A stretch of 64,000 bases of DNA from Luteibacter yeojuensis (GCF_011742875.1 NZ_JAAQTL010000002.1:434001-498000), one strand, 5' to 3'. Counted from the stretch's first letter, positions 43,926 through 53,534 are shown. Translations and numbers: made by a program. Notes: generated by a model not told the origin, from the letters alone.

Positions 43926-44804
43926 TCAGCCCGACGGCAGCGCCTGCTTCAAGGTCGCGATCCCCTCCCACGGATCCGCCTCCAGTGCCTTCGCCCGCTT
44001 CAGTGCCTTCGTCAGGTCGAATGCCCCACCGCTCTTCAGCCGAGCGATCTCCTCCCAGCGCAGGGGCATCGCGACCGGCGCGCCCGGACGGGCGCGCAGC
44101 GACCACCCCGTGACGCTCGTGGCGCCACGGGTGTTGCGCAGCCAGTCGATGAAGATCAATCCATCGCGCTTGGCCTTGCTGGCCTCGGCGATGTAGAGCT
44201 TCGGCTTCTCCGCGACGAGGGCATCGGCGACGCCCTCGCAGAAGGACTTCACCTTCGCCCACGGCGGCCCGGGACGGATCGGCGCCACCACGTGCAGCCC
44301 CTTCCCGCCCGACGACCGTACGAAGCTCTCCAGACCCGCGGCGGAAAGATGCTCGCGGATCGCGCGCGCCGCGGCAACGACGGCCTTCCACGCCACGCCC
44401 TTCGCCGGATCGAGGTCGAAGATCATGCGGTCGGGCTTGTCCGGCGTGTCGGCGCGGGCCCCCCAGGGATGGAATTCCAGCGTGTTCATCTGCACGAGTT
44501 CGAGGACGCCACGCACATCGTCCACGTAGATGTACTCCGCCTCGTCGCCGCCTTTTTCCTCCAGAGTGACAGGATGCACATGCGCCCCCAGCGTCCCGGC
44601 GTGGTGCTTCTGGAAGAAGCACGGACCCGTGGAACCCTGCGGGCAACGCACCAGCGATAGCGGGCGGTGGCGCAGCTCGGGCAGCATCCAGCGGGCGACG
44701 GCCTCGTAATAGGCGGCCACCTCGCCCTTGCTTGGGCCGTCCTCCCCGAACACCTTGCGCTCGGGATGCGTGATGGTCACGCCGCCGACGACAAGTCCCG
44801 CCAT
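43926..44804 (-). CDS. LigD polymerase (archaeo-eukaryotic primase-type) domain as a stand-alone protein
   Basis: 292 residues, exactly one LigD POL domain. Catalytic metal ligands Asp130 and Asp132 (MIFDLDPAKG), SSGGKGLHV with His171, and Asp220 in FIDWLRN are all present. It starts directly at the POL domain (LVVGGVTITHPERKVF) and lacks both the ATP-dependent ligase and the phosphoesterase domain that are fused to it in Pseudomonas and many xanthomonads. It lies 3 bases after the Ku stop, so both are one transcription unit. It would fill and template ends in non-homologous end joining; sealing must come from another ligase. Confidence 0.9.
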   Translation of the reverse strand: MAGLVVGGVTITHPERKVFGEDGPSKGEVAAYYEAVARWMLPELRHRPLSLVRCPQGSTGPCFFQKHHAGTLGAHVHPVTLEEKGGDEAEYIYVDDVRGVLELVQMNTLEFHPWGARADTPDKPDRMIFDLDPAKGVAWKAVVAAARAIREHLSAAGLESFVRSSGGKGLHVVAPIRPGPPWAKVKSFCEGVADALVAEKPKLYIAEASKAKRDGLIFIDWLRNTRGATSVTGWSLRARPGAPVAMPLRWEEIARLKSGGAFDLTKALKRAKALEADPWEGIATLKQALPSG

Positions 44805-44807
44805 CGG

Positions 44808-45740
44808 TCAGCCCGCCCGCCGCTTCGCGGCCGACTTGCGGCTCGCGGTCTTCTTCGCGGCCTTTTTCGCGGCGGTTTTCTTCGCCGGCGTCTTCTTCGC
44901 CGCCGCCTTCCGTGTGGACGTGCTCTTGGCCGCGGGCGTCCGCGTCTTCGCGCCGATGCTCTTCTTCAGCAGCGCCATGAAGTCGACGACGTTGGTCGTC
45001 GCATGTTCGGGTGTCCGCTCCTCTTCCTCGACCGTGGTCGTCACGCCCTTGCTCTTCAACCGCTTCTCGATCGCCGTGCGCAGCTTCGCCCGGAACTCGT
45101 CGTGGTAGTCCTCGGGCTTCCACTTGCCGGACATGGATTCGATCAACTCCCTGGCCATTTCCATCTCGCGCGACGAGATGCGGTACTCCGAAGCCGCCTT
45201 GCCCGGCAGCTCGTAGTCGTCGACGTCGACGATTTCGGCCTTGTAGCGCAGCAGGTTGAGCACCAGGGCGTCGTCCTGCGGCATCACGGCGGCGAGGTAC
45301 TCCTTCGTGCGGATGACCACCCGCGCGATGCCGACCTTCCCCGTCTTCTTCAGTGTCTCGCGCAGCAGGACATAGCCCTTCTCGGCCTTCTTCGCCGGGA
45401 GGAGGACGTAGGGTTTCTCATAATAGGCCGGCGCGATGTCGCCGCCGTCCACGAAACTGTCGATCTCCACCGTCTCGTGCGCGTCGCTGGCCGCGTTGCG
45501 GATGTCCTCTTCCTCGAGCACCACGTAGTTTCCCTTCTGGTACTCGAACGCCTTGACGATGTCCTTCCAGGGCACTTCCTCGCCCGTCTCCGCGTTGACG
45601 CGCTCGTAGCGCACGGGCGTGTTGTCGCGCTGGTCGAGCATGCGGAAATGCAGGTCGTTGCGACGCTCGCCGGACATCAGCCGGATGGGGATATTGAGCA
45701 GACCGAACGACAGCGTTCCGGTCCAGATGGGGCGGGCCAT
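44808..45740 (-). CDS. ku: Bacterial Ku, DNA end-binding protein
   Basis: 310 residues. Ku core from MARPIWTGTLSFGLLNIPIRL through YHDEFRAKLRTAIEKRL; conserved EGIxY-like and ALVLNLLRYKAEI segments are visible. The C-terminal 50 residues are an extended Lys/Ala-rich tail (KKTAAKKAAKKTASRKSAAK), longer than minimal Ku, which helps DNA binding and threading. Homodimeric Ku rings bind double-strand ends and recruit LigD. The start is the ATG at 45740, and the partner POL gene follows. Confidence 0.95.
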   Translation of the reverse strand: MARPIWTGTLSFGLLNIPIRLMSGERRNDLHFRMLDQRDNTPVRYERVNAETGEEVPWKDIVKAFEYQKGNYVVLEEEDIRNAASDAHETVEIDSFVDGGDIAPAYYEKPYVLLPAKKAEKGYVLLRETLKKTGKVGIARVVIRTKEYLAAVMPQDDALVLNLLRYKAEIVDVDDYELPGKAASEYRISSREMEMARELIESMSGKWKPEDYHDEFRAKLRTAIEKRLKSKGVTTTVEEEERTPEHATTNVVDFMALLKKSIGAKTRTPAAKSTSTRKAAAKKTPAKKTAAKKAAKKTASRKSAAKRRAG

Positions 45741-45815
45741 GGGACGATCCTCGGCGCGTGGGTGTCGCGAGGATACGGTCGCGGGCGTGGAGGGATTGCA
45801 AAAAAGCCGCCTTTA

Positions 45816-45896
45816 GTGGGAGCCGCTTCAGCGGCGATTGGGCTCTCGCGGCAGCGTTGCCCGCTGCCGCGGGATCGCCGCCGAAGCGGCTCCCAC
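45816..45896. repeat. Nested palindromic element (REP/BIME-like)
   Basis: Two 23-base arms (45816-45838 and 45874-45896, one mismatch; core GGAGCCGCTTCAGCGGCGAT) enclose a second perfect stem CGCGGCAGCG/CGCTGCCGCG (45847-45856, 45862-45871). It lies between the start of ku and the stop of the hydrolase gene, both on the minus strand. It is the same general kind as the GGGAGC-family REPs of pseudomonads and xanthomonads. Confidence 0.8.
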
Positions 45897-45912
45897 CATG
45901 TGTCCGGCGAAA

Positions 45913-47820
45913 TTACTTCGCTTCCACCACCGGCAATTCGATGGCGCTGGCCGTCCCGGCCGTGTGCCACACCTGCTGCGTGGCCTTCCGGTAGTCGGAA
46001 GGCTTGGCGAAGAAGATGTTCGGTACGAAGGTCTGCGGGTTGCGGTCGTACAGGGGGAACCAGGAAGACTGCACCTGCACCATCACCCGGTGGCCCGGCT
46101 GGAAGGTGTGGTTCACGGTCGGCAGGCCGAAGCGGTATGCCAGCGGCGTGTTCGGGGTGATCGGCTTGCCCTCGCCGAAGCCTTCGCGATAGCGGCCGCG
46201 GAAGATATCCATCGACACCGACAACTCGTAGCCACCCATGGTGGGGTTGCTGGCATCGGCCGGCGGGTAGACGTCGATGAGCTTCACCACCCAGTCGCTG
46301 TCCGTACCGCTGGTGGAGGCGTACAGGTCGACCTGCGGGGCGCCCGCCACCTTGAGCGGGGCGGTGAGGGGTTCGGTCATGTAGGTCAGGACATCCGGAC
46401 GGCCGTCGACGAAACGCTGGTCGTGCACCAGCCAGGTCGTCCACGACTGGCGGTCGGCGAAGTGCACGGGACGCGGTACGTACGGCACCGGCTTGGCCGG
46501 GTCCGAGACGTACTCGTCATATTTCGCATCGCCGGCGGCGGGGGCTTCAAACGACAACTTCCCGTTGGCGCCAAGGTACAGCGGACGGGTCTTCCGGGCC
46601 TGGGGCCACGAGGCGAAACGGTCCCAATGATTCTCGCCCGTGTTGTAAATGAAGACGGGCGGGGTGTTCGCCTTGGGTGCGCCATCGACCAGGTACTGGT
46701 TGAAGAACGGCAGCAGCACGTCGCGGCGGAACCGCAGGGCCGTGTCGCCGTCCCACTGCAACGCGCCCAGCGACGCGGCGTCGTAGTTCACCTGGCTATG
46801 CCGCCAGGGGCCCATCACCAGGAAGTTCTTGTCGTTGCCCTTGTCCTTCGGCTCGACCGCCTCGTAACTGTGGATCGCGCCCCACATGTCCTCCTGGTCC
46901 CACAGGCCCTGCAGCCACATGGTGGGCACCTTCAGCGGCTGCTTCGCCATCACCTTGTCCAGCGCCTGTTCCTGCCAGTAGGCGTCGTACGCGGGGTGCT
47001 CGCTGAGCTTGCGCCAGTAGGGAAGCTGGTCGAAGCCGTTGGCCCGGGCATAATCCCCGGCGGAGCCGGCGCTGAGGAAGTTGGTGTAGTCGTCGTAGCC
47101 GGCCCGCGAAATCTGGGCACCCTTGCCGCGCTTGGCGTTCTGACCGGCGATGTAATCGAAGTTGGTCTGGCGGAAGGCGCCGTAATGGAACCAGTCGTCG
47201 CCCATCCAGCCGTCCACCATCGGGCTCTCCGGCGCGGCGACCTTGAGCGCGGGATGCGGATTCACCAGGGCCATCACCACGGTGAAACCCTCGTAGGACG
47301 AGCCGAGCATGCCGACCTTCCCGTTGGACTCGGGAACGTTCTTCGTCAGCCAGTCGATGGTGTCCCAGGCGTCGGTGGAATGATCGACCTTGGTGTCGTT
47401 GAGCGGCCCGCGCAGCGGGCGGGTCATCACGTAGTCGCCCTCGGACCCGTACTTGCCGCGCACGTCCTGGAACACGCGAATGTAGCCGGCGTCCACGAAC
47501 ACCTCGTCGCCCATCGGCAGCAGGTTGCGCATGCTCTGCGCATCGGAACGTTCGGCGCGGCCGTCGGCGTTGTACGGCGTACGGGTGAGGAGGATCGGTG
47601 CGTGCCTGGCGTTCTTCGGGATGACGATGACGGTGTGCAACTTGACGCCGTCCCGCATGGGGATCTCGACGACACGCTTTACGTAATCGTTGGCGGCCGT
47701 CGGCGACTCGTACTTCGCCGGGATGTCCGGCGTCATCGGTGCGGTCTGCGCACCGGCGAACGTGGAAACGACGGCCAGGGACAGGGCGAGCATCGGCAGC
47801 AACACGGGACGATATGGCAT
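45913..47820 (-). CDS. Exported CocE/NonD-family hydrolase (X-Pro-dipeptidyl/acylase type)
   Basis: 635 residues. Signal peptide about 1-24 (LALSLAVVSTFAGAQ). Alpha/beta hydrolase core with nucleophile Ser175 in GMLGSSYEGFT, oxyanion region TRTPYN, a helical cap (about 190-310) and a C-terminal jelly-roll domain (about 430-635, ending in VMVQVQSSWFPLYDRNPQTF). This is the glutaryl-7-ACA acylase/alpha-amino-acid ester hydrolase group. It hydrolyses amides or esters of small acylated amino acids in the periplasm; the substrate is unknown. Two ATGs 6 bases apart can start it; AGGA is better spaced for 47820. Confidence 0.88.
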   Translation of the reverse strand: MPYRPVLLPMLALSLAVVSTFAGAQTAPMTPDIPAKYESPTAANDYVKRVVEIPMRDGVKLHTVIVIPKNARHAPILLTRTPYNADGRAERSDAQSMRNLLPMGDEVFVDAGYIRVFQDVRGKYGSEGDYVMTRPLRGPLNDTKVDHSTDAWDTIDWLTKNVPESNGKVGMLGSSYEGFTVVMALVNPHPALKVAAPESPMVDGWMGDDWFHYGAFRQTNFDYIAGQNAKRGKGAQISRAGYDDYTNFLSAGSAGDYARANGFDQLPYWRKLSEHPAYDAYWQEQALDKVMAKQPLKVPTMWLQGLWDQEDMWGAIHSYEAVEPKDKGNDKNFLVMGPWRHSQVNYDAASLGALQWDGDTALRFRRDVLLPFFNQYLVDGAPKANTPPVFIYNTGENHWDRFASWPQARKTRPLYLGANGKLSFEAPAAGDAKYDEYVSDPAKPVPYVPRPVHFADRQSWTTWLVHDQRFVDGRPDVLTYMTEPLTAPLKVAGAPQVDLYASTSGTDSDWVVKLIDVYPPADASNPTMGGYELSVSMDIFRGRYREGFGEGKPITPNTPLAYRFGLPTVNHTFQPGHRVMVQVQSSWFPLYDRNPQTFVPNIFFAKPSDYRKATQQVWHTAGTASAIELPVVEAK

Positions 47821-47941
47821 GGGCATTCCTGTGGCGGTGGGACGAAGGGAACCCCCTAAGCGTGCCGCATCCTGAACGGAAGGGCCACGCATGCCACCAG
47901 TCATGGGTGCCATGGCACGAACCCTGCTTCGCCCGCGCCAA

Positions 47942-47980
47942 AAAAAACGCCGCTGCGGAGCAGCGGCGTTTTTCTTTTTT
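47942..47980. terminator. Bidirectional rho-independent terminator
   Basis: A stem of about 9 GC pairs (CGCCGCTGC/GCAGCGGCG) with a 3-base loop is flanked by A7 on the left and T-rich tract on the right. It terminates the lipoprotein gene (minus) and can block transcripts from the left. Confidence 0.85.
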
Positions 47981-48013
47981 CCGGACGCTTCGAAAGAAGC
48001 GCCGGAATACGGC

Positions 48014-48277
48014 TTACTGACCGCCGGCGGTCGAAGCCGGGGCCGGGGTCGTGGCCGTGCCGGTGGTGGCCGGCGCAGCCATGGAGTCGGCCGGAGCGGC
48101 CATGGCGTCGGCCGGGGCGGCGGTGCTGGCGGCCGGCGGGGTGGCCTCCGGAGCAGCGGCCGGGGCAGCGGTGGAAGCGGCCGACGGCGCCGGGGCGGCG
48201 TTGTCTTCCGACTTGTTGCAGCCGGCGAGCAGGGCGGCGGCGACAAAAGCCAGGGCGGTAATCGAAATAACCTTCAT
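48014..48277 (-). CDS. Small Ala/Pro-rich lipoprotein
   Basis: 87 residues. Signal with lipobox LLAGC (Cys20), followed by a low-complexity tail of Ala, Pro, Ser and Thr (repeats such as STAAPA and ADSMAAPA). No fold is expected in the tail. A strong SD (GAGGAG) precedes the ATG and a clean terminator follows, so it is a real single-gene unit. A structural or spacer role in the envelope is possible; I recognise no family. Confidence 0.75.
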   Translation of the reverse strand: MKVISITALAFVAAALLAGCNKSEDNAAPAPSAASTAAPAAAPEATPPAASTAAPADAMAAPADSMAAPATTGTATTPAPASTAGGQ

Positions 48278-48523
48278 GATGCTGGGCTCCTCATTCGTTA
48301 TGTATGCAGATAATTCTCGCATCCTGGACGTTTCCCTCCGAAGACGGCCCGTCTAGGGTGCGACGACAATTATGAAGCGTGGATGTCCAGCGGCGCAGCG
48401 CAGACGCGATCGCAGACATTTTCAGAATAATCGCGTTCCCCTGTCCGAAGCCAGCCCCTAGCCTGTCACTCGATAGTTGCCGGCATCCCCGCCCGGCAGC
48501 CAGACAAGGAGCGACACGCGCTT

Positions 48524-51448
48524 ATGAAAGACCCCCACACCCTCCCCCACCGCCATCTCACGGCTCTCCTCATGGCCACTTTTGCCCCTGCGGCCGCGGC
48601 AGCCGAGCCCCCCCCTCTCCTGGTCGATGGCACGGAAAAGACACTTCCTTCCGGCTCCTACGAAACTACTGCGGACTCCCATGTCGGTCTCCGGGTAACA
48701 AATGGGGGCCGCGCCACCGGCACGGACATCGACATAGCCACGGCCGGCAAGTCCGCGCACGCCGCTGAAATAATCACGTCCAGCAGCTTCGCCTCGCTGA
48801 CCGGAGGCACGCTGCGAACCACGGGCGACAGCGCCTACGGATTGCACGTGGCGAACGGAGGCGGCGCCGCGCTGGAAAATGTAACCATCCTGACGAAGGG
48901 GGGCAGCGCGATGGGCGCCAACTTCCGCGGTGCGGAAACGCGCGGCCAGTTCCGCGGCGGTCGCATTGAAACCATTGGCTATGGCGCCACGGGCATCGAT
49001 GCGGCGAACGGCGGATCGTTCTCCCTGGAAGGCGGCACAAAGGTATCGACCGAGGGGGAGGCCGCAAGAGGCTTGCTCGTCAGCGGTGGCGGCGGCATGG
49101 AGGCCAACACTGCCACCATCGAAACATCGGGACGTGGCAGCCATGGCCTGCATGTGGACAACGGCTCGTCGGCAACACTCACTGGAACCACCATAGCGAC
49201 CAGCGGTTGGGGCGCGCAGGCGATAAAAGCCGGCCTAAGTAGCGGCCTTATCACGGTCGGGGAAGGTAGCAGGCTACTCACCGAGGGAGACGACTCCGTG
49301 GCTGTCAATGTGGAGAATGGTGCCCGGCTGGTCGTCCGCAGCTCTCACATCGAAACTTCTGGTACGAACGCGCCAGCCGTCTACGATCGAGCCGCCTTCG
49401 TCGAACTGCAGAACACCGATGTCGTGACGCACGGCAATTTGTCCTTTGGGGTCACCGCGAAGGGCGGCGACTATGCGGGAACATATCCCCAAATCGACGT
49501 TCGCGGCTCGCGTATCGAAACGCGAGGCGGATCCGCGCATGGCGCCGTAGCGAGCTTCGGCGGCAGGCTCGAGCTGTTCGACACGACGATCAAGACGTCC
49601 GGAGCGAAAAGCCATGGATTGCTCGTCAACGCTGGTGCCGTGAATGCCAGGAATATTGCCATCGATACAATGGGAGTGGACGCTTATGGCATCGCCATCC
49701 AATACGGCGGTACGCTCGCGTTCGTCGGAGGCAGCGTGCTCGGTGCACAGGCAGCGATACGGCTGAATGATGCGGGTGCGATCCGCTTCGGTGGTGGTGC
49801 GCAACTCCAGGGACAGAGCGGTGTCTTCGCCGAGGTCGTTCCCACGTCCGTCCAGCCATTTACCCTGGTGCTCGAAGACAAGGCCCAGGCCATCGGCGAC
49901 ATCCGTCTCTCCGCGCCGCCGAAACCGACCGCCTCCGACGAGACGAAGCTCTCCCTCGCCATCCACGGCGAGGCGATCTGGGTCGGCGCATCCTCTATCG
50001 TGCGCGGCCTCTCCCTCGAACGGGGCGGCACGTGGATCGTCGCCGGCGACAGCCACGTCGACACCCTGCGCAACGACCATGGCGTGGTCGCGTTCGCATC
50101 CGCAACACCCGGCGTCTTCGGCACGCTGACTATCGCGGGCGATTACGAAGGCAACGAAGGCCTCTTCCGCATGCGCGGCCAGCTCGGCGGTGACGGCTCG
50201 CCCACCGATCGCATCCACGTCATGGGCAATACTTCGGGCACGAGCTTCATCGCCGTCGACGCCCTCGACGGCGCGGGCGACGCCACCACGGACGGCATCC
50301 GGCTGGTCCAGGTGGATGGCCGCTCCGACGGCCGCTTCGAGCTATCCGGCCGGGCCGTCGCGGGGGCGTACGAATATTTCCTGCACCAGGGTTCGGTCAG
50401 CCGGCCCGGAGACGGCAGCTGGTACCTGCGCTCGTCCCTCACCGATCCCATCCTCGAACCCGGCGAAGGCGAGGAGCCCACGGGTCCGCTCGACCCCGTC
50501 GACCCTGTCGACCCCATCGTCCGGCCCGCCGTCCTTCGTCCCGAAACGGGCACCTACCGGGCCAACCAGGTCGCCGCGCTCGACATGTTCCAGGCAGGCC
50601 CCGGCGCCGGCAGGGACGACGAACAGGACGCCTCGCGCGGCAGTGGCTGGGCTCGCTTCGAGCGGCGACATACCGCCTTCGATCTTGGCAGGCAGATCAC
50701 GACCACCACCGCCACGAACGAGCTGACCCTCGGCACCGATCTGTTCCAGGGCGGCGGCGAGGTCGAGTCCCATCTCGGCATCATGGCCGCGACGGGCCGG
50801 TCGGACACGCGCGGCATGTCGTTGCTCACCCGCTACTCGGCAAAGGGGCGCGTGACGGGTGCCGCGGGTGGCGTGTATGGCGGGCTTCGCACCGCCACCG
50901 GTAGCTACCTGCGTGGATGGATCCAGCACGCGCGTTTCAACCAGCGGGTGGAGGGCGATGCCCTCGCCGGCGAGCGCTACGACAGCCGTACCCTCACCAC
51001 CAGCATCGAGGCCGGCCATCGCTGGCGGAAGGCGTTGAACCGCGACACCGACGTGTACCTGGAACCGCAGGCGCAAGTCGTGGCCACGCGTCTGCGCGGA
51101 GGCAGGCATACCGAGGCCGGCGGCACACGGGTGGCGTCCCGGCATGCCAGCGGCGCCACCGCCCGCCTCGGCATGCGCGCGGCCGGGCGCTGGCATACGC
51201 CGGGCGGCCACGTCGCCTCGCCTTACTTCACCGGTAGCTGGCTTCGCCGGCTCGGCCGGCTGGACGCCACGCAATTCAATGACGCGATGTTCGCCGATGG
51301 CGTGCCGCGCAATGCCTATGCGTTGAAGCTCGGCCTCGCCATGTTGCGCCACGATGGCTGGCGCCTGTGGGGCGATGTGGAAACCCGCTTCGGTGCGAGC
51401 CGCTATCGGCGTGTCGCGGGCACGCTGGGCGTCAGGAAGAACTGGTAA
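48524..51448 (+). CDS. Autotransporter (type Va) with repetitive beta-helix passenger
   Basis: 974 residues. A Sec signal (about 1-27, LMATFAPAAAAAE) is followed by a passenger in which a unit of about 30-35 residues recurs at least ten times (about 90-425): G-S/A-x-G-L-x-V-x-N-G-G, then a short variable strand, then I-x-T-x-G. Then come a pertactin-like junction, a PVDPVDP linker near 660 and a barrel of about 275 residues ending in aromatic Trp (RVAGTLGVRKNW). The passenger should be secreted through the barrel. Passenger base composition looks less GC-rich than the barrel. No catalytic triad is seen, so adhesion rather than proteolysis is likely. Confidence 0.87.
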   Translation: MKDPHTLPHRHLTALLMATFAPAAAAAEPPPLLVDGTEKTLPSGSYETTADSHVGLRVTNGGRATGTDIDIATAGKSAHAAEIITSSSFASLTGGTLRTTGDSAYGLHVANGGGAALENVTILTKGGSAMGANFRGAETRGQFRGGRIETIGYGATGIDAANGGSFSLEGGTKVSTEGEAARGLLVSGGGGMEANTATIETSGRGSHGLHVDNGSSATLTGTTIATSGWGAQAIKAGLSSGLITVGEGSRLLTEGDDSVAVNVENGARLVVRSSHIETSGTNAPAVYDRAAFVELQNTDVVTHGNLSFGVTAKGGDYAGTYPQIDVRGSRIETRGGSAHGAVASFGGRLELFDTTIKTSGAKSHGLLVNAGAVNARNIAIDTMGVDAYGIAIQYGGTLAFVGGSVLGAQAAIRLNDAGAIRFGGGAQLQGQSGVFAEVVPTSVQPFTLVLEDKAQAIGDIRLSAPPKPTASDETKLSLAIHGEAIWVGASSIVRGLSLERGGTWIVAGDSHVDTLRNDHGVVAFASATPGVFGTLTIAGDYEGNEGLFRMRGQLGGDGSPTDRIHVMGNTSGTSFIAVDALDGAGDATTDGIRLVQVDGRSDGRFELSGRAVAGAYEYFLHQGSVSRPGDGSWYLRSSLTDPILEPGEGEEPTGPLDPVDPVDPIVRPAVLRPETGTYRANQVAALDMFQAGPGAGRDDEQDASRGSGWARFERRHTAFDLGRQITTTTATNELTLGTDLFQGGGEVESHLGIMAATGRSDTRGMSLLTRYSAKGRVTGAAGGVYGGLRTATGSYLRGWIQHARFNQRVEGDALAGERYDSRTLTTSIEAGHRWRKALNRDTDVYLEPQAQVVATRLRGGRHTEAGGTRVASRHASGATARLGMRAAGRWHTPGGHVASPYFTGSWLRRLGRLDATQFNDAMFADGVPRNAYALKLGLAMLRHDGWRLWGDVETRFGASRYRRVAGTLGVRKNW

Positions 51449-51454
51449 GCCCCG

Positions 51455-52339
51455 TTACCCCGCCAGCTCCACGGCTTCAGGCCGCGCGCGTCGCGCGGTC
51501 ACCGTGCTTCCGATCGAGGCGAGCACGATGAAGCCAATGGCCAGCCACTGGAACGACGTCAGGTGCTCGCCGAGCAGCAGCATCGCCAGCAGCGATGCCA
51601 CGGCGGGCTCGAGACTCACCATGATGCCGAACGTCTCGCTGGGCAGCCGCTTCATCGCCATCATCTCCAGCGACATGGGAATCGCGCTGGAGACGATGGC
51701 CACGCCCAGGCCGGCCGCGAGAATGACGGGGTCGAACAGGCCCGTGCCCGCATGGGCCACCCCATAGGGCACGACCACCAGGCTCGCCGCGACGAGCCCC
51801 AGCGATACGGAATGACCGGCATGCAGGTGCCCCGCCCTCTTCCCGAACACGATGTACAGCGCCCAGCAGACGGCCGCGCCCAGGGCAAGCACCACCCCGG
51901 TCGGATCGAGCGTGCTGCCGTGCCCCAGCGGCAGGATCATTGCCAGCCCCGCGATGGCCGAAGCCAGCCAGAGGAAATCCACGGGCCGTCGCGACGACCA
52001 CATCGCCACGGCCAGCGGACCGCTGAATTCGATCGCCACCGCGATGCCGAAGGGGATCGTGCGCAGGGCGAGGTAGAACAGCAGGTTCATCGTGCCCAGG
52101 GTGAGCCCGTAGCGGATCACGGAGCCCGCGTCCCGGCGACTGAGCGGCCAGCGCCAGGGGCGCCATACCAGCAGCAGGACGATGGCCGAAAACCCCACGC
52201 GAAGGGCCGACGTACCCTCCGCGCCCACCAGCGGAAAGAGTTTTTTCGCAAAGGACGTGCCGATGCACAGCGAGGTGACGGAGCCGAGCACGGCCAGCGC
52301 AGGCAGCCAGGGCGTGGATCGCGGGGATTTCATCGACAT
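51455..52339 (-). CDS. EamA-family exporter, RhtA-like
   Basis: 294 residues, ten spans in two EamA halves (PLVGAEGTSALRVGFSAIVLL; GHLHAGHSVSLGLVAASLVV). TIPFGIAVAIEFSGPLAVA and SSAIPMSLEMMAMKRLP are the RhtA-type sequences. RhtA exports threonine, homoserine and similar amino acids. The start may be ATG 52339 or 52333; neither has a clear SD. It is divergent from an aminotransferase gene, so the two may share an amino-acid substrate. Confidence 0.83.
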   Translation of the reverse strand: MSMKSPRSTPWLPALAVLGSVTSLCIGTSFAKKLFPLVGAEGTSALRVGFSAIVLLLVWRPWRWPLSRRDAGSVIRYGLTLGTMNLLFYLALRTIPFGIAVAIEFSGPLAVAMWSSRRPVDFLWLASAIAGLAMILPLGHGSTLDPTGVVLALGAAVCWALYIVFGKRAGHLHAGHSVSLGLVAASLVVVPYGVAHAGTGLFDPVILAAGLGVAIVSSAIPMSLEMMAMKRLPSETFGIMVSLEPAVASLLAMLLLGEHLTSFQWLAIGFIVLASIGSTVTARRARPEAVELAG

Positions 52340-52391
52340 GACCGGCCAGCAATGCTTAGATCTGGCAGATAGTACACACGCAAGGAAAGCC

Positions 52392-53519
52392 ATGACCGCC
52401 CTCCCCGATTTTCGTCTGGAAACCTATTTCTCGCGCTGGGAATTCGCCGCGCGGTACAACCTCGCCGCTTCCGACGCCCAAAGCATGCGCCTGTCGGACC
52501 TGCTCGCCCTGGCCAGCCCGGCCGACCGCGAGGCCTTCGAGTCGCTGCACCTGGGCTATACGCAGACCTACGGCGCACCCGCGCTGAGGGAAACGATCGC
52601 CGCGACGTATGCGCAACGCGACGCGGACGATGTGCTCTGCTTCGCCGGCGCCGAGGAAGGCATCTACATCGCCATGCGCGTGCTGCTCGAACCGGACGAC
52701 CATGCCATCGTGGTGACGCCGAACTATCAATCCGCCGAAACGGTGCCGTTATCCATCTGCGAGGTGACGGGTGTCGCGCTCGATGCCGACGACCGCTGGT
52801 CCCTGGATATCGACAAAGTCGCCGCCGCCATCCGGCCCAACACACGCGTGGTCTCGATCAATTTTCCGCATAACCCCACGGGGAAGATCCTCGAGCGCGA
52901 TCGCTTCGATGCACTCGTCGCGTTGTGCCGGCAGCATGGCATCTGGTTGTTCAGCGACGAGGTCTATCGACCGCTCGGCCCGTCCGGCACCGTGCACCTG
53001 CCCAACGCGGCGGATGTATACGAGCGTGGCATCTCGCTCAATGTCGTGTCCAAGGCGTATGGACTTCCGGGTTTGCGCATCGGCTGGATCGCCTGCGCCG
53101 ACCGCGACCTTCTGCGGCGCATGGAGCGCTACAAGCATTATCTGTCGATCTGTAGCGCCGGGCCGTCCGAGCAACTCGCGTTGATCGCGATCAAGGCACG
53201 CGAGACGATCCTGGCCGCGCAGCGCGAGCGCATCGATCGCAACCTCGCGCTGCTCGACGACTTCTTCGCCCGCTGGCCCAGTCGTTTCGAATGGTGCCGG
53301 CCGGACGGCGGATGCATCGCCTATCCCCGCTATCTGGGTCCGGAAGGCGTGGACGCCTTCGCCGCGGACCTGGTCGAGCGCGCCGGCGTGCTCCTGCTGC
53401 CCGCGTCCAATTACCGCTCGGCCCTTACCGAAACGCCGCCGGAGAGGTTCCGCATCGGCTTCGGCCGCGCCGACTTCGGCGAGGCACTAGGCGCAATGGA
53501 GGCCCATCTCCGGCGTTGA
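52392..53519 (+). CDS. Class I/II PLP-dependent aminotransferase
   Basis: 375 residues. Fold-type I with SINFPHNPTG, LFSDEVYRPLG (Asp for the cofactor nitrogen), VVSKAYGLPGLRIGW with Schiff-base Lys221, and a C-terminal FRIGFGRADF carrying the carboxylate-binding Arg. It resembles capreomycidine-synthase-like and alanine/aspartate aminotransferase relatives, and the substrate is not decided. AAGGAAA lies ahead of the ATG. It is divergent from the RhtA-like exporter with a 52-bp gap between starts. Confidence 0.85.
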   Translation: MTALPDFRLETYFSRWEFAARYNLAASDAQSMRLSDLLALASPADREAFESLHLGYTQTYGAPALRETIAATYAQRDADDVLCFAGAEEGIYIAMRVLLEPDDHAIVVTPNYQSAETVPLSICEVTGVALDADDRWSLDIDKVAAAIRPNTRVVSINFPHNPTGKILERDRFDALVALCRQHGIWLFSDEVYRPLGPSGTVHLPNAADVYERGISLNVVSKAYGLPGLRIGWIACADRDLLRRMERYKHYLSICSAGPSEQLALIAIKARETILAAQRERIDRNLALLDDFFARWPSRFEWCRPDGGCIAYPRYLGPEGVDAFAADLVERAGVLLLPASNYRSALTETPPERFRIGFGRADFGEALGAMEAHLRR

Positions 53520-53534
53520 TGCCGCGACGCGCGT

